DNA of 64,000 nucleotides from Thermodesulfobacteriota bacterium. GTDB lineage: Bacteria; Desulfobacterota; Desulfobacteria; Desulfobacterales; Desulfosudaceae. The translations under genes were made by a program, and so were the position numbers. The notes under the pieces are model-generated. The model did not search any database. It saw only the letters and a list, made by a program, of their open reading frames with translations, and was not told the origin of the DNA. Numbering within the stretch: position 1 is the first letter of the stretch; each line of letters begins with the position of its first letter. This document shows, piece after piece, positions 16,853 through 25,797 of the stretch. The stretch spans positions 1 through 64,000 of the forward strand of contig JBFMDX010000022.1 of the NCBI GenBank assembly GCA_040753795.1, given 5' to 3'.

Positions 16853-18910
16853 ATGATGAAGAGCCTGTTTGCATTTGTCGTTTTTCTTTGTGCGTTTTCG
16901 GCGGCTGTCTGGGGGTGGGCCGACACGTCTTCCGGCGATCCGGTCGGGGTTCAGAATCAATCCTATTCATTTGTTGACGGTGGCATTTCTGGACCCTATG
17001 TCGATGAAACGCTGACCATCGACCTGTTCTGGAACAAAGTTTCCATGATCAAATTTGATGCGGAAAAGGATGCTTCGGCCGTTCTTGTCATTACCCGACT
17101 GACGCCGGGAAAGGCCATTTCCTGGGGATTTGTAGGCATCAACGACAGCCTGTTCCGGCTGGATGATTTCCTGGCCGGGCCGGACACTGTCTTTGTGAGG
17201 GATGTGCGCCTGGGAAAAAACAATCATGTGTTCACGCACCTGTTCGGCGAAAGCGGGGCCAGCCTGAGGATCCAGGTGTTGCCGCCCCTGCCGGCCATCA
17301 TGTCCTTTACGGTGACGCCGGACCGCGTGACCGCGGGGAGGTCGGCAATACTGTCCTGGTCCGCGGTTCAGGCCGACACCGTGGTGATTGAACCGGGCAT
17401 CGGCAGCGTCGGCCCGGAAGGATCCGTGCAGGTGACGCCGGATGCCGCCACCGTGTATACCCTGACCGCCGCCAACGGCTATGGAAGCACCAGTGCCTCT
17501 GTTCAACTGGAAGTCCTTTATCCGCCGGAACTGGTCATAACGGAGCCGGATGGGCAGGGTGATACGACCAGCGGGTCGTTTGTCATTTCCTGGACCGACG
17601 AAGACCCGGACAGCAACGCCGCGATCTCGTTGTTTTATGATACGGACAGCACCGGTGGGGACGGCACCCTGATCACTGCCGGCCTGACGGAAGATCCCGA
17701 CGGGCCGGACGACCAGTTCCTTTGGAACACGGCCTCCCTGGCGCCGGGGGCGTATTATGTGTATGCCGTCATTGACGACTGCCGGAACGATTCAGCGGTT
17801 GCCTATTCTTCCGGTCCGGTCACGGTGGCCGCGGTTGCGGCGCCGACGGTTTCCATAATCGCCGCTCCGGAATCCATTGCCGCCGGCGGCTCCGCTACTC
17901 TGTCCTGGACCTCGACGGACGCGAGTAGCTGCCTCATCGAGCCGGATGTCGGGGCAGTGGCCGTGAACGGGTCCAAATCCGTCACCCCGGCCGCCACCAC
18001 GGTTTATACCATCACCGCCACCGGCCCGGGCGGAATGGCCACGGACAGCGCTACCGTCCAGGTGGACTGCCCGCTGACGGTGGCCATCACCTGCCCGGAA
18101 GATGGCGCAACCGTGTCCGGGCCATGGCTCTCGGTCAGAGGCACGGTCACCCATGCCGGCAACAAGGAAACCGGGGTGACGGTGAATGGCGTTCTTGCCA
18201 TCATCAGCGATGGTCAATTCCGGGCGGATCATGTCCCGTTAAACGATGGTGAGAACAGCATAACCGTATCGGCCACGGATGTGGATGGCGCAACGACAGG
18301 CAGCACCATTACAATCACTGTCGACACCTCAGGTGATTATATTGCCTTAAGCGCTGATCCTGCTTCGGGAATTTTGCCTTATGAAACCACGCTGCGAATT
18401 TATGGATCGTTTGGTTTTACGTCTTCAAGTCTGATTTGCGATGGCCCCGGTTCGGTTGAGGTTTTCCAAATCAGTGCTGAAGAGTACAGGGTTCAAGTCG
18501 ATACTGAAGGCGTCTATACCTTTACGGCAACTGTGACGGATAACCAGGGTAACGCCTTTACGGATAGCATGGTAGCGGAAAGCCTCAGCAAAGAGAAACT
18601 GGACGGATTGCTGAGAGACAAATGGACAGGATTGAAGACCGCTCTGATGACCGGCGATAAAACAGGTGCCCTGAAGTTTCAGCATGGAACAGCGCAGGAA
18701 AGATATGCGGCCATTTATAATGCGCTGGGAAGCGATTTGCCGATGCTGGCAGGACAGATGCGGCCCATTGCCCCGGTAGTGATTGAAGGGTCCCGGGCCA
18801 AATATCGTACCACCCAGGACCATTTAGTCGAAGGCCGGGCGGTTACAATTACTTATTACGTCTACTTCAGCCGTGATCAAGATGGGATATGGAAAATAGA
18901 AATGTATTGA
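16853..18910 (+). CDS. exported multi-domain protein with Ig-like and PKD-like repeats
   Basis: 685 residues, signal peptide (SLFAFVVFLCAFSAAVWGWA), start backed by AAGGAG seven bases upstream. After an N-terminal beta domain there are two copies of an Ig-like domain (AGRSAILSWSAVQADTVVIE and AGGSATLSWTSTDASSCLIE), both followed by VTPxAxTVYTxTA. A bacterial Ig-type domain (GVTVNGVLAI) and a PKD-like stretch come next. The last 105 residues (KLDGLLRDKWTGLKTALMTG to WKIEMY) look like an NTF2-type domain of the kind often found next to RHS/YD proteins. Function unknown; overlaps no gene. Confidence 0.75.
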   Translation: MMKSLFAFVVFLCAFSAAVWGWADTSSGDPVGVQNQSYSFVDGGISGPYVDETLTIDLFWNKVSMIKFDAEKDASAVLVITRLTPGKAISWGFVGINDSLFRLDDFLAGPDTVFVRDVRLGKNNHVFTHLFGESGASLRIQVLPPLPAIMSFTVTPDRVTAGRSAILSWSAVQADTVVIEPGIGSVGPEGSVQVTPDAATVYTLTAANGYGSTSASVQLEVLYPPELVITEPDGQGDTTSGSFVISWTDEDPDSNAAISLFYDTDSTGGDGTLITAGLTEDPDGPDDQFLWNTASLAPGAYYVYAVIDDCRNDSAVAYSSGPVTVAAVAAPTVSIIAAPESIAAGGSATLSWTSTDASSCLIEPDVGAVAVNGSKSVTPAATTVYTITATGPGGMATDSATVQVDCPLTVAITCPEDGATVSGPWLSVRGTVTHAGNKETGVTVNGVLAIISDGQFRADHVPLNDGENSITVSATDVDGATTGSTITITVDTSGDYIALSADPASGILPYETTLRIYGSFGFTSSSLICDGPGSVEVFQISAEEYRVQVDTEGVYTFTATVTDNQGNAFTDSMVAESLSKEKLDGLLRDKWTGLKTALMTGDKTGALKFQHGTAQERYAAIYNALGSDLPMLAGQMRPIAPVVIEGSRAKYRTTQDHLVEGRAVTITYYVYFSRDQDGIWKIEMY

Positions 18911-18930
18911 ACATGAAAGAGAGCAGCCTT

Positions 18931-19533
18931 ATGAAAAAAACAAATTACGCCCGCCGCTTTTCCGGAATGGTGATCGCCACCTTCCTCGTTCTGTCAATCT
19001 CCGGCTGCAGCGGCATACTGGTACCGCTCCCTTACCGGTCTCTGGCCCCGTTCGAAGGCAAGGTGATTGACACGGCGACAAAAGAACCGATCGAGGGCGC
19101 TGTAGTCCTGGGGGTATATTATTTCACGACTTACACCATAGTTGCCGGATCGAATTCTTATGTGGAGGACGGCCAGGAGACGGTAACCGACGAAAACGGT
19201 GAATTTGAACTGCCGCGGACAAGAAGGTGGTTTGTGCGGCGGCGGGGATACCCGGATGGGAAACTGGTTATTTTTAAACCGGGGTATGGCGTGTTTCCGA
19301 GACATGAGAAATCCGTAGCCGTGGGTTTCAATAAGGGCTGGCCACCGCCGGGAAAGTATGTCGTTTATGAGTTGCCGAAATTACACACTACGGATGAGAG
19401 GGAAAAAAATTTACCAAATTCATATAGTGAAATCCCGATCGATTATAAAAAAATATATATTCGGTTAATTAACTTGGAAAGAACAACACTTGGCGCGGAA
19501 ACTCTCTTTAGTGAACCAAATGAGGAGCAATAA
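18931..19533 (+). CDS. lipoprotein with carboxypeptidase-regulatory-like domain
   Basis: 200 residues from ATG at 18931 (GAGAG eight to ten bases upstream); two upstream ATGs (18889, 18913) are possible. The lipoprotein signal ends in LSISGC. FEGKVIDTATKEPIEGAVVL and VTDENGEFELPR are typical of the carboxypeptidase D regulatory-like beta-sandwich used in surface and export proteins. Lies between the Ig-repeat protein and the phospholipase C-like gene, which starts four bases after its stop; probably one operon. Confidence 0.72.
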   Translation: MKKTNYARRFSGMVIATFLVLSISGCSGILVPLPYRSLAPFEGKVIDTATKEPIEGAVVLGVYYFTTYTIVAGSNSYVEDGQETVTDENGEFELPRTRRWFVRRRGYPDGKLVIFKPGYGVFPRHEKSVAVGFNKGWPPPGKYVVYELPKLHTTDEREKNLPNSYSEIPIDYKKIYIRLINLERTTLGAETLFSEPNEEQ

Positions 19534-19536
19534 ATA

Positions 19537-22032
19537 ATGAAAAAACAAATTATTGTTGTACTTTTCATTTATTGTCTTAGTCCAATATTTAGCTGGGCAT
19601 GGGCATATGACGGTGAAGTGCATTCACGACTAAATGATGAAGCAGCTGTATTGTCGCAAACATTGAATGTGCTTTTAGAAAACACATTAGGGTATACCTT
19701 AGGGCTCGGTGAAACACTTAAAAAGGGTAATAAAGAAAATACTATAAAAGAATGGCTTGCCTATGGTGGAGAAGCCGAGGACTTTGGCTGGGGAGGAGAG
19801 GACAGCTATCTGACAACACGGGCCTATAACCATTTTCACGATCCATTAGAGTCCTGGGACGAAGCGGGCTTAGACTGTGCCCTCACCGATATCTATAAAC
19901 TGTATTACTCCCGGGAGCCGGTTTCGCCAATTTTCTGGGGACTTGCCCCGGGCCGGCAGCGCTTCGTGAAAAACAAAACCGGTGACTGGTCTTGGCAGAA
20001 GGCACGCGAGTATTATTATACCTTTCTGTCCGGGAAAGACTTTACCGGGAATGCTGTTGCCGATACTCGCGATAAAAGAGAAGCCGCATTTGCTGACTGT
20101 TTTCGTTCCGTCGGTCAGGTGATGCACCTTTTGCAGGACATGTCGGTTCCGCTTCATACCCGTAATGACGCCCATATCCTGCCCTTGTTCGGGGTCGGTC
20201 AATGGACCTACGAAACTTATACCAAGGAAAATGTCGATACGGGTAGACTGGATTATACGCCCGATAAAGCCGGGGACCGGCCTGATCTCGAATTGATCGC
20301 CACTCCATACCCGGAACCAGCCTATTCGAACTTGCCGCCTGTCACCGGACTGATTGACCGGAATCAATATAATGGTTTGAGAGTTCCTGCTATCGACGAG
20401 AACATCGGGCTGGCCGAATATTCTAATGCCAACTTTTTAACCAATGATACTCTTTTTAAATATCCCCACCCCGCTCTTGACGAAACCAATTATGATGAAT
20501 CCATCTGGCAAAATCCCGAGCAAGTGGATGCAGAAGACGGGCAGACGGATAGCCGGATCTATTTTAAAAAAATTACCGGAGATCCGGTAGAGCATCTAAT
20601 GGCAGCCGGCTATTGGTCCCACGCCATCGCGGAATCCGGATGGGATAGACCTGAGCTCCAGTGGTCCTTTGTTATAGACAAGACCTGTTTTGCCGATTAC
20701 GCCGACAAACTCATGCCCCGGGCTGTCGGCTACTCCGCGGCCCTGCTGGATTATTTCTTCCGGGGGAAGATGGACCTGGTCGTTGACCAGGATGTCTGCC
20801 GGATCGCCAATCAGACCGAAGAACAAATGGAGGGAACATTTGGACTGTATTATGACACGGTCGGGGGTGAACGCCGGCCGGTAACCGACCTGGAGAAATG
20901 GCCCTGGTCCCATACCGGCTGGGTTTCCGCCGGTGACCAGAGCGAGGACCTGGACCTGTTTGCCGTGCCCGGCGACGCGCAGACGCCGGGCGAATACATG
21001 CTGGTGTTCAAGGGCCGGATGGGAAATGAGACCTCCAATGCCGTGGCCGCGTCAAAAATCACCATTCCGGCCATCCGGATCTCATTGCCCGAAGAGGGCT
21101 ATTATGCCTTCACCGACCGGCATCCCTACCACGATCCATCTGACGCCAGATACATGAATACGCCCGCGACAAACGGGTTTAACAAAATCGTCGTCAACGC
21201 GGAGAACCTTTCTCCCCAGGCCGGTGAAATGAGCGGCGGAGCCGTTACGCTTCTGATCAGGTACCGGCAGGGGTTGACCGACCAGTTTGTGTCGCCGCCG
21301 GGGGAGACCAGCGATGAGTTTTATACCCTTTTTGCGGGTCTGCCGGAAAGCGTCTCCATCCCTTCCGGTGCGGCCACGCGGCTGGAGTTTGATCTGACCG
21401 GCAGGGAAATCCCGCTGTGGGCTACGGACGTTCATCTTTTTCTGCTCTACGCCGGGCATGTCGGCGGACAATCCGGTCGGATCTGCCTGGGTTATAAAGA
21501 TATTTCGGAACCGACGCAGTTTGATTTTTTCAATGTCATGGATAAGACCTGTCTGAACGGTGAACTGTATGACGCCGGTTCAGCGGAAGCCATTGCTGTT
21601 GTTGACACCAACAAGGACGGCATCGCTCAGGAATGGGACGTCTATCCCCACGGGGTCAGAAACCTGTCCGTCCGGTTCGTGGCCACCAGCCCGATCGATT
21701 ATCTGATCCCTTTTATCAGCGCCGGTGATTTCTTTCGCATGTTCGCGCTGACCGATTACGACTATTTTGACATGAGCGTGTCATACTATCTGCCACCGCT
21801 GGCTGGCGAAGATCCTTTTTCTCACAGCGATATTTCACGCAGAGTATACTCGCACCGGGGTCTTACTAACCAGATCTCCAGGAAGGCATTTCCCGGGTGT
21901 CCGTATGCCTCCTGCCTGGTAAGATGCATTTCGTTCTTCAACTCCTTCAGGGGTCAGTATGCCTGGTCGGCGATGGTGCTTCTGAATACGTCCTATCCGA
22001 CCGGGGCGCAATGTGATTATGAGGGATTGTAA
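19537..22032 (+). CDS. exported phospholipase C/P1 nuclease-fold zinc enzyme
   Basis: 831 residues with a signal peptide (IIVVLFIYCLSPIFSWAWA). The first half has the spaced His/Asp ligands of the zinc-dependent phospholipase C and P1 nuclease fold: EVHSRLNDEA, YNHFHDPLESWDEAGL, VMHLLQDMSVPLHTRND and YWSHAIAESGW. The second half is beta-rich and unassigned. Start ATG with GAGGAG 11 bases upstream. Whether the substrate is phospholipid or nucleic acid cannot be told. Cys-rich end (CPYASCLVRC) is unusual. Confidence 0.65.
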   Translation: MKKQIIVVLFIYCLSPIFSWAWAYDGEVHSRLNDEAAVLSQTLNVLLENTLGYTLGLGETLKKGNKENTIKEWLAYGGEAEDFGWGGEDSYLTTRAYNHFHDPLESWDEAGLDCALTDIYKLYYSREPVSPIFWGLAPGRQRFVKNKTGDWSWQKAREYYYTFLSGKDFTGNAVADTRDKREAAFADCFRSVGQVMHLLQDMSVPLHTRNDAHILPLFGVGQWTYETYTKENVDTGRLDYTPDKAGDRPDLELIATPYPEPAYSNLPPVTGLIDRNQYNGLRVPAIDENIGLAEYSNANFLTNDTLFKYPHPALDETNYDESIWQNPEQVDAEDGQTDSRIYFKKITGDPVEHLMAAGYWSHAIAESGWDRPELQWSFVIDKTCFADYADKLMPRAVGYSAALLDYFFRGKMDLVVDQDVCRIANQTEEQMEGTFGLYYDTVGGERRPVTDLEKWPWSHTGWVSAGDQSEDLDLFAVPGDAQTPGEYMLVFKGRMGNETSNAVAASKITIPAIRISLPEEGYYAFTDRHPYHDPSDARYMNTPATNGFNKIVVNAENLSPQAGEMSGGAVTLLIRYRQGLTDQFVSPPGETSDEFYTLFAGLPESVSIPSGAATRLEFDLTGREIPLWATDVHLFLLYAGHVGGQSGRICLGYKDISEPTQFDFFNVMDKTCLNGELYDAGSAEAIAVVDTNKDGIAQEWDVYPHGVRNLSVRFVATSPIDYLIPFISAGDFFRMFALTDYDYFDMSVSYYLPPLAGEDPFSHSDISRRVYSHRGLTNQISRKAFPGCPYASCLVRCISFFNSFRGQYAWSAMVLLNTSYPTGAQCDYEGL

Positions 22033-22042
22033 TGCAAGCGGG

Positions 22043-23560
22043 CTATCCGGACAGCCTGCGGCCGATGGCTCCGGCGACCAGCGTGGCCAGGGTCATGATG
22101 GTGATCTGGGGGTTGACGCCCAGGGAAGTGGGCACCATGCCTCCGTCCGAGACATAAAGATTCCTGACGTCATAGGTTTCACCGGCCGGACTGACCGCGC
22201 CCAGGCTCGGATGAGCCGCCATGCGGCATGACCCCAGTGGGTGAAAGGCCAGCATTTCCACCTGGACCGGCTTGATCTTCATGGACAGCAGCCTGGCAAT
22301 GTCGGCCGGAGAATGGATGACCGGCATGGGCGCGATACCGGTGAACACCTTGCGCGCGCCGGCCGCGAAAAAAATTTCAGCGGTCCGGGCTACGCCCGTG
22401 ACCAGCCGGGCCGTGTCCGCGGCCGAAACAAAATAGGTGGAGACCGGCCGGTTGGACCGACCGCTGCCCGGTACATTCAACACCCGGCCGGTGGTTTCGT
22501 CATGGGCCATGACCCCGAAGGCGGCCAGGTGTTTGCAGTCCAGGGCCATCTGCTTGTGTCCCTCTCCGATGCCCGGCAGGGCCGGCAGCAGCAGCGAGGG
22601 GTGGACGAAGACGCCTTCCAGCATGATGCCCTGGCCCTGGAAATCATCCACGTAAGCGCCCTGGGACACGCCCTTCCAGCCTTCTACCACCTCGTCCATC
22701 AGGGCCACCACCCGGGTACCGGGATGGATCTGGAGGTTCCGACCGATGTGCCGGTTCTTCAGGCCGTTTCTCTTCAGAAAAGCCGGAGTCATCATGGCGC
22801 CGGCCGCAACCACCACCACCCGGGCGGTCACTTCCACGGTAAAAGACCGTTTGCCGGTCCCGGGATCAATAACGGATGCGGCCACACCATGAACGATATG
22901 GTTGCGGATGATTAATTTTTCGGCCCGGCAGTTGGCGTAAATCCGGGCGCCATGCTGTTCCGCCAGAGGAATGTAGGTCACGTCCACGCTCTGTTTGGCA
23001 CCCTCCTGGCACCCGAACTGGCAGGGGCCGCACCCTTTGCAGTCTTTGACATTGTGCAGCAGGGGACGACAGTTCAGGCCCAGGCGGTCGCAGCCGCGCT
23101 TGACGATCTGCGCGTTTTTGCCCAGCACCTCCCAGGGCAGCCGGGTGACGTTGAGGATGGACTCCACCCGCTCAAAAACGGGACCCAGGTTTTCCGGCGT
23201 GAGATGATCCAGGCCCAGATCGTTGCGCCAGTGGGTCAGGATTGACTCCGGGGTGCGGAAACAAGTGGCGGAATTGATCGTGCTGGAGCCGCCCACGCAT
23301 TTGCCCATGGTTACCGATATGGCCGTGTTGCCGATGGTGCCGGTGGCGCCGCCGTCCCGGTACATGCGCATCAGTCCCGGCAGGGGCATGCCGTTCCAGT
23401 CAGAACGGGTAAAATGGCCGCCCTCCTCCAGCAGGACGACCGCGTATCCCTTTTCCGCCAGTTCCTTGGCGACCACCGCGCCGCCCGGCCCGCTGCCCAC
23501 GACGCAGACATCGCAGGATTCGTGAATGTCCGTTTGATAATCATCGAAGGTGGTAATCAT
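22043..23560 (-). CDS. GMC-family FAD oxidoreductase
   Basis: 505 residues. The N-terminal Rossmann motif is DVCVVGSGPGGAVVAKELAE with the acidic end LLEEGG. A GGSSTINSATCFR segment follows, then a Cys-rich insertion DCKGCGPCQFGCQEGAKQS, which is known from some GMC alcohol dehydrogenases and cholesterol oxidase-like members. The C-terminal GMC signature is HPLGSCRMA, with VSDGGMVPTSLGVNPQITIM. Oxidises an alcohol or sterol-like substrate; identity unknown. Its start overlaps the partner gene by four bases (ATGA), suggesting a two-subunit enzyme. Confidence 0.88.
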   Translation of the reverse strand: MITTFDDYQTDIHESCDVCVVGSGPGGAVVAKELAEKGYAVVLLEEGGHFTRSDWNGMPLPGLMRMYRDGGATGTIGNTAISVTMGKCVGGSSTINSATCFRTPESILTHWRNDLGLDHLTPENLGPVFERVESILNVTRLPWEVLGKNAQIVKRGCDRLGLNCRPLLHNVKDCKGCGPCQFGCQEGAKQSVDVTYIPLAEQHGARIYANCRAEKLIIRNHIVHGVAASVIDPGTGKRSFTVEVTARVVVVAAGAMMTPAFLKRNGLKNRHIGRNLQIHPGTRVVALMDEVVEGWKGVSQGAYVDDFQGQGIMLEGVFVHPSLLLPALPGIGEGHKQMALDCKHLAAFGVMAHDETTGRVLNVPGSGRSNRPVSTYFVSAADTARLVTGVARTAEIFFAAGARKVFTGIAPMPVIHSPADIARLLSMKIKPVQVEMLAFHPLGSCRMAAHPSLGAVSPAGETYDVRNLYVSDGGMVPTSLGVNPQITIMTLATLVAGAIGRRLSG

Positions 23561-24483
23561 GCGGCCTCCCCTTTTCGATCTTGAAGATGACAGCCATGGA
23601 TATACCCGATGGCCGCGGCCGGTCCTTCATGCTCGTAGAATGCCGTCATGACCAGGAGTTTCAGAAACAGGAGGATGTGCCGGTGATACAGCAGGCGGCC
23701 GCGTTCCATTCTTTCAAGAAACCTTTCGGCCCGGGGACGGGACAGCCCCGTAAACCTTCGGCCGTTCCATAGCAGCGATGTCCATTCCACATACCGGAGC
23801 ATGGCCGGAGTCAGGCGATGAAAAATCGGCGGAAGCGTAGTCAGGTAGTCGTTGGCCCGCGACACCAGGTCAAAATCGGCCGCGCCGGGCGCGAAAACCC
23901 CGCCCCGGGGAATAATCGTATCCGCGACCCTGTTGAAGACCGCCTCGGCCTTCCCCCGAATCACCGGCCGGTGTATCCGCGACAGGCGGGTAATCACAGC
24001 CTGAACCTGCTTCTCCGCTCCCGCATCGAAACGATCTTTTACCGGGCGGCCGGAGCCCTCTCTTTCCACCGAAAAATAAAAGGAATTGAAGGCCACGCCG
24101 AAGAGCCGCAGCACGCCCCGGCCCAGATATTTACCTTCGCCGGTTTTCTTCAGTTCGTCATTTAAAATCCGCAACCAGAAGGGATTGCCCGTCCGGTCGT
24201 AATTGATGCGCAGCACCTGCTGACCGTCACCCAGGATTGACTCGGCCGGTTCGATCATAAATGAACCGATACGGACTTTGCCGAGAAATTCATTAAATCC
24301 GCCGGAACCGGGCTCAGGGTTAGCGACATCCACCGGGAAAAACTTGCGATGACCGAAGAACCGCAGAGGAGACAGAACTCCGGTCAACAGCCGGACCGCG
24401 TAATAGCCGCGTAACTCGTCCGGCTCCGGAAGGGGGCTTTCGGCAAACTGTTTTTCAAATTTACGACATGAAGCGAATAACAT
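23557..24483 (-). CDS. partner protein of the GMC oxidoreductase (gluconate dehydrogenase subunit 3-like)
   Basis: 308 residues, no signal peptide seen. The C-terminal half (FNRVADTIIPRGGVFAPGAA, YVEWTSLLWNGRRFTGLSRP, MTAFYEHEGPAAAIGY) resembles gluconate 2-dehydrogenase subunit 3-type helical proteins. The N-terminal half (RGYYAVRLLTGVLSPLRFFG) is unassigned and looks like a lipid- or sterol-related beta domain. Translationally coupled to the GMC gene, so likely a chaperone or small subunit. Assignment is by resemblance and context only. Confidence 0.55.
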   Translation of the reverse strand: MLFASCRKFEKQFAESPLPEPDELRGYYAVRLLTGVLSPLRFFGHRKFFPVDVANPEPGSGGFNEFLGKVRIGSFMIEPAESILGDGQQVLRINYDRTGNPFWLRILNDELKKTGEGKYLGRGVLRLFGVAFNSFYFSVEREGSGRPVKDRFDAGAEKQVQAVITRLSRIHRPVIRGKAEAVFNRVADTIIPRGGVFAPGAADFDLVSRANDYLTTLPPIFHRLTPAMLRYVEWTSLLWNGRRFTGLSRPRAERFLERMERGRLLYHRHILLFLKLLVMTAFYEHEGPAAAIGYIHGCHLQDRKGEAA

Positions 24484-24596
24484 CTTTCCCCTTTCATTAT
24501 AAATCCACCGCGCCTAAAAAAATTATATCCATAAGAATTCAATTTTTCATATCAAATTAAAAACGTTTACATTTCCAATTGCTGGACAACCCGGCC

Positions 24597-24621
24597 AACT
24601 GGTACTACCATCATACCAGTT
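24597..24621. promoter_or_regulatory. candidate GntR/FadR-type operator
   Basis: AACTGGTA (24597-24604) and TACCAGTT (24614-24621) are perfect inverted 8-mers. Between and across them lies TGGTACTACCA, which fits the TGGT-N3-ACCA pattern of GntR-family (FadR/PdhR-type) sites. It sits in the divergent gap between the GMC pair and the BKACE gene. No GntR gene is in the window. Confidence 0.4.
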
Positions 24622-24683
24622 AAGTTTAAAAAAGAAAGGTTTTTTTAATTCCTGATACGGCAACCGGGAATGGCGAAAAAGTC

Positions 24684-24712
24684 TTGAGACTAAAGCCCGA
24701 ATAACCTATTAC
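24684..24712 (+). promoter_or_regulatory. candidate promoter for the BKACE gene
   Basis: TTGAGA (24684-24689) and TATTAC (24707-24712) are 17 bases apart; four of six matches each. The expected start near 24719 gives a leader of about 55 bases. Confidence 0.35.
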
Positions 24713-24773
24713 TATGCGACTGGTCGAAAAACCGGCCGCGATGACTGTAACCTTAAAAAGGCAGGACAACCCC

Positions 24774-25646
24774 ATGACGGAAAAAATCATCATCACGGCC
24801 GCCCTGGCCGGCGCCGCCACCTTCAAGAACAACAACCCCGCCGTCCCCTACACCCCGGAGGAGTTCGCCCGGGAAGCAGCCGCGGCCTACCGCGCCGGAG
24901 CGGCCATGGTCCATGTCCACGCCCGCACTGACGACGGCTGGGCCACCTACGATATCGACCGGATCCGGCAGACCTACGACGCCATCCGCCAGAAAACTCC
25001 CGAACTGATCGTCAACTTGAGCTCCGCCGTGGGCATGGGCGCCACTGCCGAACAGCGGATCGCCCAGATCGTCGCTATCAAACCGGAGATGGCCTCCCTG
25101 AACACCAACACCATGAACTTCAGTTTTGTCGACCGCGACAGCGGACGGATCGTCGTGGACTACATCTTTGAAAACACCTTTACCATGCTTCAGGACTTCG
25201 GCCGGGCCATGGAGGAGAATGGCGTCAAGCCCGAAATCGAAATTTACGATATCGGCGGATTCGACAACTTTGCCCTCATCTCCCGGCAAGGATTTTTCAG
25301 CGAGCCGTTTAATTTCAACTTTGTCTGGGGAGTGACCGGCGGCCAGAAGTTCCGGCCGGACGCTTTTGTCGCTCTGACCCATGCCGTGCGTGATCTGGGC
25401 CGAAAAGCCAATTTTACCACCTGCGGCGTAGGCCGGGACGAATTTCCCGCCATCATGCAGTCGGCCCTCATGGGCGGACACATGCGCGTCGGGCTGGAGG
25501 ACAATACCCGTCTGGGCAACGGTCAACCGGCCCGCGGAAACGACGAACTGGTGGCACAGGCGGTAAAAATCGCCGACATTCTGGGAAAAGAGCCGGCCAC
25601 GCCGGATGAAGCCAGGACGATTATGGGGCTGCGAGGCGGCCAGTAA
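24774..25646 (+). CDS. BKACE-family beta-keto acid cleavage enzyme (DUF849)
   Basis: 290 residues from ATG at 24774 (GGCAGGA nine bases upstream); an ATG 60 bases earlier is less likely. The family condenses a beta-keto acid with acetyl-CoA, giving acetoacetate and a new acyl-CoA; the founder is 3-keto-5-aminohexanoate cleavage enzyme. TIM-barrel metal ligands H47 and H49 are in MVHVHARTDDG, and the strand 2/3 region has LIVNLSSAVGMG. GVGRDEFPAIMQSALMGGHM and VGLEDNTRLG are the conserved C-terminal motifs with the metal-binding Glu. The substrate group (lysine, carnitine or other) cannot be fixed. Confidence 0.9.
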   Translation: MTEKIIITAALAGAATFKNNNPAVPYTPEEFAREAAAAYRAGAAMVHVHARTDDGWATYDIDRIRQTYDAIRQKTPELIVNLSSAVGMGATAEQRIAQIVAIKPEMASLNTNTMNFSFVDRDSGRIVVDYIFENTFTMLQDFGRAMEENGVKPEIEIYDIGGFDNFALISRQGFFSEPFNFNFVWGVTGGQKFRPDAFVALTHAVRDLGRKANFTTCGVGRDEFPAIMQSALMGGHMRVGLEDNTRLGNGQPARGNDELVAQAVKIADILGKEPATPDEARTIMGLRGGQ

Positions 25647-25669
25647 CCTTTTTTATTTTTATATATTTT

Positions 25670-25698
25670 TTGACAAATCCGATATCTTGCGCTAATCT
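25670..25698 (+). promoter_or_regulatory. candidate promoter for the HD-GYP gene
   Basis: TTGACA (25670-25675) is a perfect -35, with TAATCT (25693-25698) 17 bases on. The leader to the GTG at 25798 is about 90 bases. Confidence 0.4.
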
Positions 25699-25797
25699 TT
25701 TTTATTACGGTACAAGCTGACCGGCTCCCCGGGATTGTTGATTTCAACCATTGACGGGAGCAATAAAACCAACGGCTGACAGTAAAAGAAGTACGAC

